Source: Laccaria trichodermophora (Eukaryota > Basidiomycota > Agaricomycetes > Agaricales > Hydnangiaceae). Taken from it: a stretch of 64,000 nt of DNA. Of the stretch, positions 21,533 to 32,079 are shown in pieces; within the stretch, counting starts at the first letter, position 1, and each line of letters starts with the position of its first letter. The translations under genes were made by a program, and so were the position numbers. The DNA lies in contig JACTVC010000020.1 in assembly GCA_018417955.1 (NCBI GenBank), positions 434,001 to 498,000 on the forward strand, given 5' to 3'. Under the pieces are notes generated by a model. It saw only the letters and a list, made by a program, of their open reading frames with translations, ran no database searches and was not told the origin of the DNA.

Positions 21533-22683
21533 GATGATTGTAAGTTAGATTGAGGGTTGTGAGTGTAGACTAAGTTGGGAGAGTCAGCGCTAAGGAAGGC
21601 ATGGTCATCGATAAGCAAAAGACTAACGTCGTTGGAGGTGTCGTGAAGGAAGGTAGTGAGATCTAGGACCAGCCTAAGTTCTGACAAGGGAGGAGGTCAG
21701 TCCAGAACGACGGCGGACAGCGCACAACTAGCGCTTACCTTTGAGTTGGTTGGGGAGAGGCACCAGGCGCTGCTAAAGTTCACAAAGCTGGGTTGCTTTC
21801 TTTTAAAGCTTCTCCATCCAGTCAGGGTGTGGGAGTTAGTTTGCGAAATGGGGATAATCTATCAATCCGAGCGCGAGGGATGATGTGATGTATGGTAGGC
21901 TGTGCTTCAAAAGCAGTGTGTAGTCTTGTGCATCGCCGCATCGCCTGGTCCAAAACCTCGCTTTGGACTTCAAATTTGAAACTTGAAGTGTATCTAACAT
22001 TCTCAATCTAAAGTGTCTTCTGCGGATCCGGAAAGGTGGAAGCTGTCTTTTTTTTCCAATGACGGACCCATGCGGTGAGAGTTTGCCAGCCTTGATGTCA
22101 GATGCACTGCGTCTCGTTCCGAACTTCCAGCACTCTTGTCAGGGCTCCGGATCTTTTGGAAGCGCGCATGACGACGCAACTATTTCTGATGGATAAAGCT
22201 CCCAAGGGCCAACAGCCAAAAATTGGCAGTGGCCTGATTAACAATTTCTCCAATGCAGGAGCCCTTAAAATTCTGGGGAATTTGACAGAATCAGTCAGCG
22301 TTACTTAGCAAGAATGACGACTAAAAAAAGCTCTAGTTTATCATGGTTAACACGATGAATCAGAGACTGACCTGAAGAAAAGTTGTGGAGAATGATACGA
22401 TTCCCGCTATGTATCGGCCCGATATGTATTTTGGTCTGTCGTTAAAAAGAGGAGGAAAGGAAGACCTGCCGATCCATGTTTCTTCATGAAGCAGAATAAA
22501 ATGTAGGTACAGCGTTGATTGCGATATAAAACGGAAATGGTATAAATACATGCGCGTTATCTAACAGGTTAGTAGTGTAAGGTGTCTAGATCTGAAGGGT
22601 ACTATGTACCTAAATATGTAAGGCAAACGAAAGCAGATAAAGCACAACGCAATCCATCCATCCATGAATCAATAATCCAACAC
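21533..22683. other. Intergenic, promoter of the Lys-rich gene
   Basis: About 1.15 kb. It holds the upstream region of the secreted Lys-rich gene and the 3' region of the transporter. No supported gene. Confidence 0.45.
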
Positions 22684-23948
22684 TCACTCCTCCTTCATCC
22701 CGGGTGCCTTCTCAGCACTAGTCCTCTTCTTCTTATTAGTACCCACCGTATACCCAACAGTACCCGCCATAACCATCACAGCACCACTCCACAACATCCT
22801 CCCATCCACATCTTCATACTTCCCCCCCATCCCAACCCCAACTCCCTCCAAACCACTAAATCGAGCGATAACACGCCAAAGCACCGCCCCTTTAACACTC
22901 AACACCAAACTCGCCGCTTTCCTCACAACAAGGACAAGCGTCACGGTGAGTGCGCTAACGCGCGTCGTGAGCATGTGGACGCCTGCGATGCAGAGGAGCT
23001 GGGTGAGTGTGTTGAGGAGGAGGGGGAGGTATGGGGTTGGTATGGAGATGTGAATTGAAGTTCGGAGGTTTAGGTTTATGAATGGGAGAGAGGTGATGGA
23101 AGAGGGAAGGGAAACAGAGAAGTTGGTACGCGGGCTGCGGTGGTTTATGGCGCTGATTTGCGATTTGAGATCGGGGAGGAGGGGGAGGAAGAGGAAGAGG
23201 CCTAGGAAGTGGAGGTAGAACATGGATTCTTGCCATGATGCTGGGGGTGTTTGTTGTGAAGGGGATGCGGAACCGTTGGCGGCGCCGTTGGTACCGCTAA
23301 TCGATGAGGTTGTTGGACGGCCGTACTTTGTGTATGTCCAATCTTGTAAGATCCCGAGGAACCCGGAGAAGATGAGGGCGACGGTGAGGATTAATATTCC
23401 TGTAGCGTATATGTATGGGTTAGTTTCAGCTGATGATGATGATGATGGGGAAGCAGAAGTGGAGGACGCGGAGAGTGTCGTTAAGACTACTCCGAGTGTA
23501 ACCATTAATACGGATAGGATCTGGGTGAACGAATACCTGCGCAGGGATTTCAGCTAACAAGAAAGAAAAAAGGCGGAAGAGATTGGACGCACCTCTTATT
23601 CGAGACCAGCCAACCCAGAAGCATGCTAATCACCAAGCCCCCACTTCGAAAGATGATATGGACAGGCATGGGGATCTGATACGCGAACGCCGCGTTATTC
23701 AACAGCGAGATCAAGTAGAACAGGGCTACTTGTCCCAGATACGGTGTCAGTGGGATTCTGCGAGGCTTGAAACGTGGACCGTAGCGTGTCCATGTTAGAT
23801 GGGTGGGCAAGCCGTGAAGAGAGATGAGGAAGAATTGGAGAAAGGTGATGAGGGAGCCAGAGTTTGGGTAGTGGGATGTTACGTGCTCGAGGGTTATGGC
23901 GTTGGAGCAGCAGCCGCCGAAGATGAGCGACAGTGTTGAGAACCACAT
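22684..23948 (-). CDS. UDP-N-acetylglucosamine transporter, UAA/SLC35B4 family (Yea4-like)
   Basis: Nucleotide-sugar transporter of the ER/Golgi membrane, 402 residues, two exons (23948-23593, 23536-22684), phases agree. About ten hydrophobic spans are visible. The N-terminal block FGGCCSNAITLEHV, the segment IPMPVHIIFRSGGLVISMLLGWLV, then KRYSFTQILSVLMVTLGVVLTT and the C-terminal TVTLVLVVRKAASLVLSV are characteristic of the UAA family, in particular Yea4/SLC35B4. The protein ends in a Lys-rich cytosolic tail (KKKRTSAEKAPGMKEE), fitting ER retention. It would carry UDP-GlcNAc for glycan and chitin synthesis. I start at the ATG at 23948; a longer frame upstream begins only with TTG. A Ser/Asn/Gly-rich loop near residues 195-215 is an insert relative to yeast. 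Confidence 0.92.
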
Positions 23949-24305
23949 GGTGGAGGCTCGAGTTGGAATTAGGAGGGCCAAATCTCAAATTCAAGCACGG
24001 CTTAAGTATGGCCCCCCTCTACTTGCCAGTTACTACGTGTATTTCCTTGCATGCTGGACAACAGGATCTGATAGTTTTACTCAAAATTTGACTACTCTGC
24101 CTACTCTGTCCTCCATGCGTGTCGAACGCTCACTTCCTTTTTTGGGTCACTAGTCACTCGGAGACCTTTCAATGACAAAAGCAGTTCAATCACGTGCACA
24201 GTCCAACCTTCCTCAAAGTTCAAACCCTCCCCGCCGTCATTGTAATAAGTGTTCTGTTCCCAAATCGTAGCGAGCCTCCACATGATGGAGGGAATAAAAA
24301 AGTAA
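23949..24305. other. Intergenic
   Basis: Promoter side of the transporter gene up to the tRNA-Ser gene; nothing else seen. Confidence 0.4.
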
Positions 24306-24412
24306 CGACGCCAGCAGGACTCGAACCTGCGCCCTCGAAGAGGAACAGATGATCACGTGACCAGCGCCTTCCTGATTCTAATCTGTCGCCGTAACCACTT
24401 GGCTATAGCGCC
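24306..24412 (-). tRNA. tRNA-Ser(AGA), intron-containing
   Basis: Minus strand. Acceptor stem GGCGCTA pairs with TGGCGTC, discriminator G. D arm GCC...GGC; anticodon stem ACAGA/TCTGT with loop TTAGAAT giving anticodon AGA; T arm GCAGG TTCGAGT CCTGC. A long variable arm (CCTC TTC GAGG) is the serine hallmark. About 25 bases between the anticodon and the 3' half of the stem are an intron in the canonical position. Confidence 0.93.
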
Positions 24413-24545
24413 TTGTATTGTGTTGTATCGTAGACGCACACAAGTATGTAGCGGCAATATTTTGCGTGGAGGATTATCGTAATTTTTGCTTCCACTCGGC
24501 GAAGTGAACAAATCGTATGTATTTATTACTTTCGCTTCACCCTCG

Positions 24546-25849
24546 TCAAGTTAGCTGGTCTTGCTTGGGTCTTCCGATCTCCCGTCGCAGAACCCTCAAT
24601 TGCAGAACCCTCAACTGATCTACATCAAAGCGGTTGTCACCCGGAAACCACTGAGAAACGTCTAATCGGCCGTGCGTTTGCGTGGACCATCTCCTCTCCC
24701 ACGTTTCAGGTAAATAATCCTCTGGTGACTCCATGCCTATTAGGCTGGCGAACTGCGAATAATCTTCAAGCTCTCTCGCATTTTTCCATATCGCTTTTGC
24801 ATCTCTAGCAGTCGGCCGATGGGTGGGTAAGTCAACGTAGAGGGAAAGGCAACTTGACCTATTCGGCCTATTTTCCCAAGAATCCGGAGCAGGCCAGCTG
24901 TTAGTTTTGTTGTTAGAAAAATAGAGCAAATATCGATGCTTTGAAGCCCGTACCACAAGTGATTTCGCTGCAGACGCAAGTGCCTCAACTGAGGCGAGAT
25001 GTCATTCATTACAATGTATGGGGGCTCCGGCCATGCAAATCCAGCGATATGGGCCTGTGTCAATGATGGAAAGTGCAATTTACTGAATAGCGGAGCAAGG
25101 GAGGGGGCGTCGTGGGGTTCGGGGAAACTGCGATCCCTTGAAGGGCAGCCTCTTTGAGAGCAAAGAAATAAGCCTGATAAAACGGGCAGCGGAAATGGGA
25201 TCAGTTCTGTGATAGACATGCCCTGGCCATTCGCCGAGTGGATGCTCAGGATGCGCAACGAAGATGCGATAGCTGCAAGGATGCCATGCATGGCCTTTTG
25301 GATATCCTGATTTCCGCGAGCCAACTCGGCTTCATAACTGCCAAAGTCACTGGTTACGATCACCAATGGTGCATCTAGATCTCCCCCAATATCCGTAACG
25401 TATTCGGCGTCCGCAATCATCTCCTGCTCTTCTTCCAACGTGAGAGGTTCGTATTCATTGCCCTCCGAGTCGCTGTTGCTGTTTGAGGTAGTTTCTAGAC
25501 ACTCCTCGGAATCACCGTCATCAGAATCGACGTCGGTCCACGCAGTTTCGTCGTCTGTGCTGGCCAAGTAATCGTCATCACTTTCATCATCGGAAACATC
25601 CAGGAAGGGGTGGGGCCATGTGATGTGCAGATATCGGATGTCATTGAACCCAGGAGGGAGGTTCTTCACGATCGAATCGAATGTGATGATTTGCTTCGCC
25701 CTGCGCAAGCAAATTGATTGGTATTTGAATGGTTTTGATAGTCGTTGAAAGTCTTTTGAGACGAGCTCCAGCCAGCGTCCTGTAGTGCCGTCGTCAATGC
25801 AAGCCTCTGAAAATATGGACATCCATATCTCGTCAGGAAATGTATCCAT
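24546..25849 (-). CDS. F-box-like protein with acidic insert, 415 aa
   Basis: Two exons (25849-24954 and 24897-24546), phases agree. The N-terminus MDTFPDEIWMSIFSEAC...WLELVSKDFQRLSKPFKY is an F-box-like motif that would bind Skp1. An Asp/Glu/Ser-rich insert at about residues 85-150 is followed by Leu-rich sequence (LRILSIHS, LPVLSGLFL, LRHLRLQRNHL) typical of agaric F-box proteins. The intron is marked by a GTACGG donor and an ACTAACAG acceptor; without splicing the frame would also run on to a different end, so the splice choice is supported mainly by the better continuation WPAPDSWENRP. It shares a short 110-bp divergent promoter with the gene at 25960. Confidence 0.82.
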
Positions 25850-25959
25850 ATTGCTGTTCTTCGACTGGCAGCGTGAACTCGAGAGCATAAACGGTCACGC
25901 CACGTGCAGAATGTGACAAACGCGTCCTTTCCTTCGCTCCACCACGTCCATCTCACACA
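25850..25959. promoter_or_regulatory. Divergent promoter, 110 bp
   Basis: Only 110 bases separate the start codons of the minus-strand F-box gene and the plus-strand unknown gene, so core promoters must overlap. No specific site identified. Confidence 0.45.
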
Positions 25960-27627
25960 ATGAGCCACGACGTCAACGACCACCGGCCATGTACCTCTGG
26001 GCGACGAGACATACCCCTTCAAAGATCTAACGAACGAACACAGCCCCACCTTCTGTCGCGAATCACTCGAAACTTGAACTCTCTCGCACTGAACTCCTTC
26101 GGATCGCTGTTCTCTGGGCCTTCTCCTTTTAGATATCAAGTCGAAACCGAAAACAAAAACGAAAACGAACGTGCTGCTGGTACAAACACCCGGAATTTTT
26201 ACCCACCAGAGAGGAACGTGACTCTAGGGCCTTGTGATAGCCTGAGGAAGAACGATGACGACCGGGATTGGCAAGATAACAATGACGCAAGTTCTGATCA
26301 AGGCTTCTCTCGTTCGAGTATGCTGAAAGACTTAACTCCCACTCCAACGCGCGCCAATACCCCAAATTACAATTTGAATGCAGCACAAACACGTTTCCCT
26401 GAGGTTAAGCGGCTCTTGAATAGATTTGCTGGCTCGGCGACTCCAATGGCTTCTATCACTGTCTCCGGCGACCCACTGGCTTCGATTTATGGTTTGGACG
26501 CGCATTATCCAGGAAAAGAACGAGATTTGACCCACGCTGAGTTTCTCGAGCCTACGATGACAACAATGACCTTTGCTACTGCTGATTCTGCTTACTCTGC
26601 CAACGCCAACGCTACTTCGGATCTCGAAACTCCACCCCTCACCCCGGACTCTTTCAACGAACACATATTCTTATCTTCTGCGTCTTCGAACGATTCTGAC
26701 AATGAACACTCCGTCGAAATTTTGTTATACCCCACCGAAGAAGATAACGAAGACACTGGCGGCCTTTATCCTCCTCAACACACTCAAGAAATCAAAGAAG
26801 GCAAGAAACCAGAGCGTGACATCGTGCGTCCCCTTGCCGTTTCATTCACCCCCTCCGCCCTCAAACAACTCTGGTAGTGTTACGAAACTTTGATTCGAGA
26901 TATACCCTCAGCAGAAGACCCACTCTCCAACCAAGACCTCAACACACCCATAGATGATAAAGACGAATGGTATGGTCTGGAGTACACACTCGAGCTGAGC
27001 TCGCGCGAGCGCCATCCCTCGGACACGCAGTCCTTTTCCGCTGGAGAACATTCCAAGGTTCATTGCATTCTCCGTTCTCTCTCGTGCCACTCCTTCTCAC
27101 AAGCTTTTTTTTTCATTGTAGAGCCGCGAATCATGGGCCCTAATCCACCGCGGCACGATCCACCCCTTCTTCGAAGACGAGGACTACGACCAGTGGAAGA
27201 ACTGGCATCGCTATCTTGACCGACAGGACGAGCGGAGGAAACATAAGAAGGGTTTTGAGTTTAAGACGAGGGCGAAGGATCTTGCGTGGTTCTTTGCTGA
27301 TGAGATGAGGACGAGGGATGTTATGTATTGGCAAAAGGTGCGCTCTTATTGTCTGTGTATGCGCTATGCCGGGATGCTGATGTGCGCATTGGTAGGAGGT
27401 CTATAACGCTGTTGGGAGAGAGGTGAAAGATCGGCTGAGTTACCTTGCTGCTCATCGTCCTGTACGTTCGCCCCCCACTTTCTTCCACCCCCCATGACTC
27501 CAACATACATCTTACGCAGGACCCGTATTACCCACGAAAGAAACATGACCTTGGATGGTACCTCAAGCGCTCTCGGTCGGTTGCGTGTCTTCGTGAGCTC
27601 ATGCCCATTCCGGAACCTGAGGCCTGA
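25960..27627 (+). CDS. Unknown five-exon protein, 477 aa
   Basis: Function not recognised. Exons 25960-26823, 26878-27057, 27122-27337, 27396-27461 and 27520-27627; every junction is in phase. The first ~290 residues are Ser/Thr/Asn-rich and look disordered. The C-terminal half is well structured: CYETLIRDIPSAED, SRESWALIHRGTIHPFF, DQWKNWHRYLDRQDERRKHKKG, AWFFADEMRTRDVMYWQK, EVYNAVGREVKDRLSYLAAHRP and DPYYPRKKHDLGWYLKRSRS. The basic Arg/Lys segments could be nuclear localisation or nucleic-acid contacts, but this is inference. A decayed copy of its last exon is found at 31740-31905, between the two P450 genes, so this gene's 3' end took part in the tandem duplication. Confidence 0.82.
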
Positions 27628-28633
27628 GGGCCCGGGATACTTTTGATAGAACTTAGACCTCAACGACGACTCCTTGCTCGGGCGGCAACTGTATTTTGAT
27701 CGGACACTTGTAACATGCATACGCATAAGGGATCGGAGCAATAACGCGCATATATTGTATTTTTAATCAACGTCTTTTGCCAGACTCCATGCACATGCTT
27801 GTGCTACGAACATTTTCACTGAAGATTGGATGGCATACTCTGGAACGAGGAACTTATAAAATACTTCAGCGCGTTTTGGGGTATGTAATATGTCCTTTAT
27901 TTGCTAGAGAGAAGTGACAGGTTTTGAATGGAGATGCCAGGTTATTTACATAACCTTGATCATCACGGAGGGGGTGCCCGAGGGAAGTCATGTTGCAAAG
28001 CAAGGGACAGAAACGTGGAGAGATTTGATGGATAAACTAAATGGGTATGTCATATCTCACAAATGTACTGGTATCATTTAGAAATTAGAATGCATACAGC
28101 TCGCGAACAGGTGCCAAAGAATTCGTCTGCGAGAGTCGGTTGGGAGGAAAACATACGACGATGACGTCATTATCACCCAAAAAATGTCGTCGCTGATTAA
28201 TCCCGACAACCCCGGGCCCTTGCATGCAACTTGAGCTTGATCGACGACATGAACAAGGGAGGCTCCCAAAGTGCCGGTCACCATGCATCACCCTGCAGAC
28301 CATAAGTATGCTCGATACGCAAGCCAACGTTTGTGCACGCCCACACTTCCTTCCTTCCTAGAATCCTACATCTCATTCGTCAAAGTCATCGTGATAACAT
28401 GGTCACGTACGTACGTGAAGATTGTGGGATGATAAACAACATTTTCAGGAAGTCGGCCATTTTTAGATTCTCAGCTGTTCCCCCTGCAACTTGGGCGGCT
28501 CAGGCTTGCCAGCGCTGAATGAACAGCCTCCGAGTGTACTCCCGAATCCCCTTCCCACGTTCAAAGTGAATAAAGGGCAGATGAAGGGCATATGTGTCCC
28601 ACCCGGCATTGCAAACTCTTTCCTTTCCTCCTG
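27628..28633. other. Intergenic upstream of P450 copy 1
   Basis: About 1 kb. The last ~200 bases (from about 28440) are the P450 promoter and recur at about 31905-32079. Most of 27630-28440 has no counterpart in the second copy of the duplication. No gene seen. Confidence 0.5.
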
Positions 28634-31118
28634 ATGCCGTCAAGCATACAATTGTTGCTTGTTGCCTCGATTGGTGTTCTGTACATTATACAGAAGGTTA
28701 TAGCCTACCTGCGCGCGGTTAGTGCGATACGGTCAGTGTCTTAGTATGACCCCATGACCCCGCGATGTACTGATCATGATATTCCAAACTTGCATCTAGT
28801 AAATATCCAGCTGCTTGCACATTACTACTTCCCGGAGGCAAGGCGGCTTTCTTTCTACCAGCGATTCCAGGCATCTCCCCCGGAAATAATTACTATTTCA
28901 CACAAAAACACGATGGTGACGCTAACTCTCAAGCTCCCTGATGCCATACTGATCGAAAGTTGTTCAACTTGAACCAGTTTTTCAATATTTCAAATCAGAT
29001 GTTTACTACTATGTCAGCTACCTTTGGAATTCCTGGGCTTTTCTTCTCCCCGTGGCTGATGCATACTATCAGATATCCCTATGGCCAAATGTGAAGACTG
29101 GTCTCATTCTCGCGGATCCCGCAGCCATCAAGGTTCAGTCGCCAGCTTTACGAGTCATGCAAATGCTAAAAAATAGGTGCCCAGGAAGTAACTTCGTCCC
29201 GTACACGCTTTCCTAAACCTCTCGAAGATTACGAGCCGCTCAAAATATTCGGCCCAAGTATCCTCACTTCGGAAGGAGAACAATGGAAGAGGTACCGAAA
29301 AATAGTTGCACCTGCTTTCTCCGACGTAAGTCTGCGATGTTCTTCCCCGCTGGTCGCTGATTTACAGTGGAAAAAAAAATTGTCTGTAGCGAAACTACAA
29401 GATGGTATGGGATGAAACCGTTAGAATCGTAAACGGCTGTTTCGACACCTGGGGAAATCGAGAGGTCGTCGTCGTCGACCATTGCCTTGCGGACGTCACG
29501 TTGCCAGTACGTTCCCTGATGAAAACTGTGCGCAAGCAAAGCTAACGCGTTGCTTCCCTATTGTTCCCCTAAAGATCTCCCTTGGCATCATCAGCGCTGC
29601 GGGTGAGTTCTACTGTGCCACTTGAAAGACATCATCTCAGTCATTCATTGAGGTTTCGGTAAAAGACTTGAATGGGATGACGAATTAGCCCCAATCCCCG
29701 AGGGGCATAAGATGTCATTTAAAGAATCCATCGACATTGTCAGCTCGAAATTTGTCAACAGAGCCGCGTTTGCGGATTGGTGTCTTAACCTCACAGAGGA
29801 TGGGCGTAGGATCAAGCTCGCCTACGATGAATTGGCTGTAGGTCTTCGCCTTTCTACTTGACGATGACTGAGGATTGTACTCGAAAGGTTTACATGTCTG
29901 AGATGGTCCAAGAACGTCTTTCCATGGGCAAGAGAGAGCATAGCGACCTGTTTAGCAATCTTCTTGCCTCGAGCTTCAGCCACGAGTTTGGGGCTACGGC
30001 GCTGACTGAAGCCGAGATAGTTGGTGCGTTATCTTCTGTCGTCGGATTCGTAGGACTGAGACTTTCCAGGAAATATCTTTGTATTCTTACTTGCTGGTCA
30101 TGAGGTTCGTGTCAGCCTCCTTGGTCGCCAGATCTCTTATTTCTAGTATTTTCCAGACCACAGCCCACACTTTGTGTTTCACTTTTGCACTTCTCGCTCT
30201 CTACCCAGATGAGCAGGAAATACTTTTCCAACACATCAAATCCGTTTTAGATGACGGCCGGACGCCGGTATACTATCATTCATTCAAAGAAGTTCAACAA
30301 GATAATTACTTATTCAATGACCACAGGAACATAAGGACATGCCACTTCTAACGCAGTCAATGGCGTACGTTCGAAATTGTGGATTATCGCTTCACTCCCT
30401 GACTTGGAATTTGAAGCGTATTATTTGAAACATTGCGTTTATACCCAGTTGTGAGCGATAAAGTCTGGGTTGTTTATCGACGCTGAAGCTAACATTCTCC
30501 GGCTGAACAAGGCTACTTTTATCTTGAAAGAAAGCGCAGAGGATACTACATTGAACGCGAGTAACATCCGCGGTGGAAAGGCCACCATCCATGTTCCCAA
30601 AGGAACGCTACTTCAAATAAGCTCCGCGGGAGTCCATTATAATCGTATATTTTACTTTTGAGTATTTTTCTACGAGCGAACTGACTGATTTTAGCGCGGT
30701 ACTGGGAAGACCCCCATGCGTTCAAACCGTCACGCTTCCTAAATCCCGATTGGCCACGCGATGCATTCATTCCGTTTAGTGCCGGTAAGCCTTCATCGTT
30801 ATGCATTGCGTGCCATCAGCTAGAATAAAACACAGGTCCTCGCGCGTGCATCGGACGGAAGTTTGTTATTCCCCGTTTCCATTAATTAATATCCATGGCC
30901 TGACGGATCTGCGTCGTAGATTCTTTGAAACGGAGGGCATAGCCATTCTCACAATGATTGTAGCAAAATACAAGATCACCGTGAAAGAGGAACCCCAATT
31001 TGCTGGCGAGACATTCGAGCAAAGGAAGGAGAGAATAATGAAAGCGTACTCAGCTATAACGTTGACGCAAGTTCAAATAACCTCACTTGCCCTCCCAATG
31101 CTGATCGAGATGCTATAG
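28634..31118 (+). CDS. Cytochrome P450, tandem copy 1
   Basis: Microsomal (class II) P450 monooxygenase of about 531 residues, 17 exons with the same structure as copy 2. N-terminal membrane anchor MPSSIQLLLVASIGVLYI; Arg-rich WKRYRK C-helix region; I-helix oxygen-binding AGHETTAHT (split by an intron); K-helix ETLR; PSRF; and the heme loop FSAGPRACIG with the ligand Cys codon at 30847-30849. Each splice junction keeps the frame. Compared with copy 2 it lacks the stop after ...AITLT (CAA instead of TAA), which adds 16 residues before TAG at 31116-31118. It would oxidise a hydrophobic compound using NADPH-P450 reductase; substrate and CYP family cannot be assigned from sequence alone. Confidence 0.88.
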
Positions 31119-32079
31119 GCCAATCCGTGTCCCTCTCGTCTTCAGTCGGAGACATTGATTTTTCTACTTGGTTGTACCAGATTAGCAAATCCTTTCAATT
31201 GTATTCAATTGCAGGGATTAGCACCACTCAGCACCGCAGAAATTTATACTGGGAATGCAGGATAATCCCTCTAATATTTTGTATCTCCGACGGAGATGGA
31301 ACTCCCTCTCGCCGCCACTTTCGCCAACAAAAATGGCGGGCATACGTCCACCGTCAAATGTGCACCTAAAAAAAACTCCCAAGCTCAAACAACACGCAAA
31401 TTTATCGACAAATAAGTTTCCCTTCTCGTCATCGTTGATCCCCCCCCTGTAAAGTTACTTGTGCAACGGACTCAAATTTGGGTTCCCAACATTCCGATTT
31501 CCTGTTTTTATCATAGCTGTCCAAATTTACTGGCCCAAAACAGTGTCAGGACCTACATACTTTGGACCACGTTTTGGCATGCTTCCGTCGAAATATGTCT
31601 GAACTTTCGACCCGCCTTTCGTTACTAGTCCCAAAGCCTTGTCCATTTGGCACCTGGCTAAGCACTTGAATTTCTGTCCAGAATAGCATTCAATGGGACT
31701 TTTAATAGTCCCGCTATTCTCATGTACTCTATTAGCTCAAGATTGAAAGAGCTCGTCGTCGACTCGTCCTGGACGTTCCCACTTTCTTCCCTCACCGCAC
31801 CCCAACCTGCATCTTACGTGAGACCCGACGAAAGAAATATGACTGGCAGTTGCGGTTGAGTTGCGTGTCTCCGTGAGCTCATACCCATTCTCCGACTTTC
31901 GCGGTCACGAGGTCGGCTATTTTTAGGTTCTCACCTGTTCTTTTCTGCAACCTGCCTTCCCAGCGCTGTGGCAGCCTGAATGAACAGACACTTGAAAGGG
32001 AATGTCCTCCTGAATCATCTTCCCACGTTCAAGAGTGGACGAAAGGCAGATAGTTCCCAAACCCTTCAATCCTTTCCCA
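31119..32079. other. Region between the two P450 genes
   Basis: Contains the 3' flank of copy 1 (similar to the flank of copy 2 at 34515-34910), the trapped exon fragment at 31740-31905 and the promoter of copy 2. No intact gene. Confidence 0.6.
31740..31905 (+). pseudogene. Decayed copy of the last exon of the 25960-27627 gene
   Basis: Stretches such as CCCACTTTCTTCC, CATCTTACG, ACCCGACGAAAGAAA-ATGAC, GTTGCGTGTCT-CGTGAGCTCAT-CCCATTC match the last intron and exon of the upstream gene (about 27440-27612) in order. Small deletions remove the acceptor and the reading frame, so it cannot be used as an exon. It marks the junction of the tandem duplication. Confidence 0.75.
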
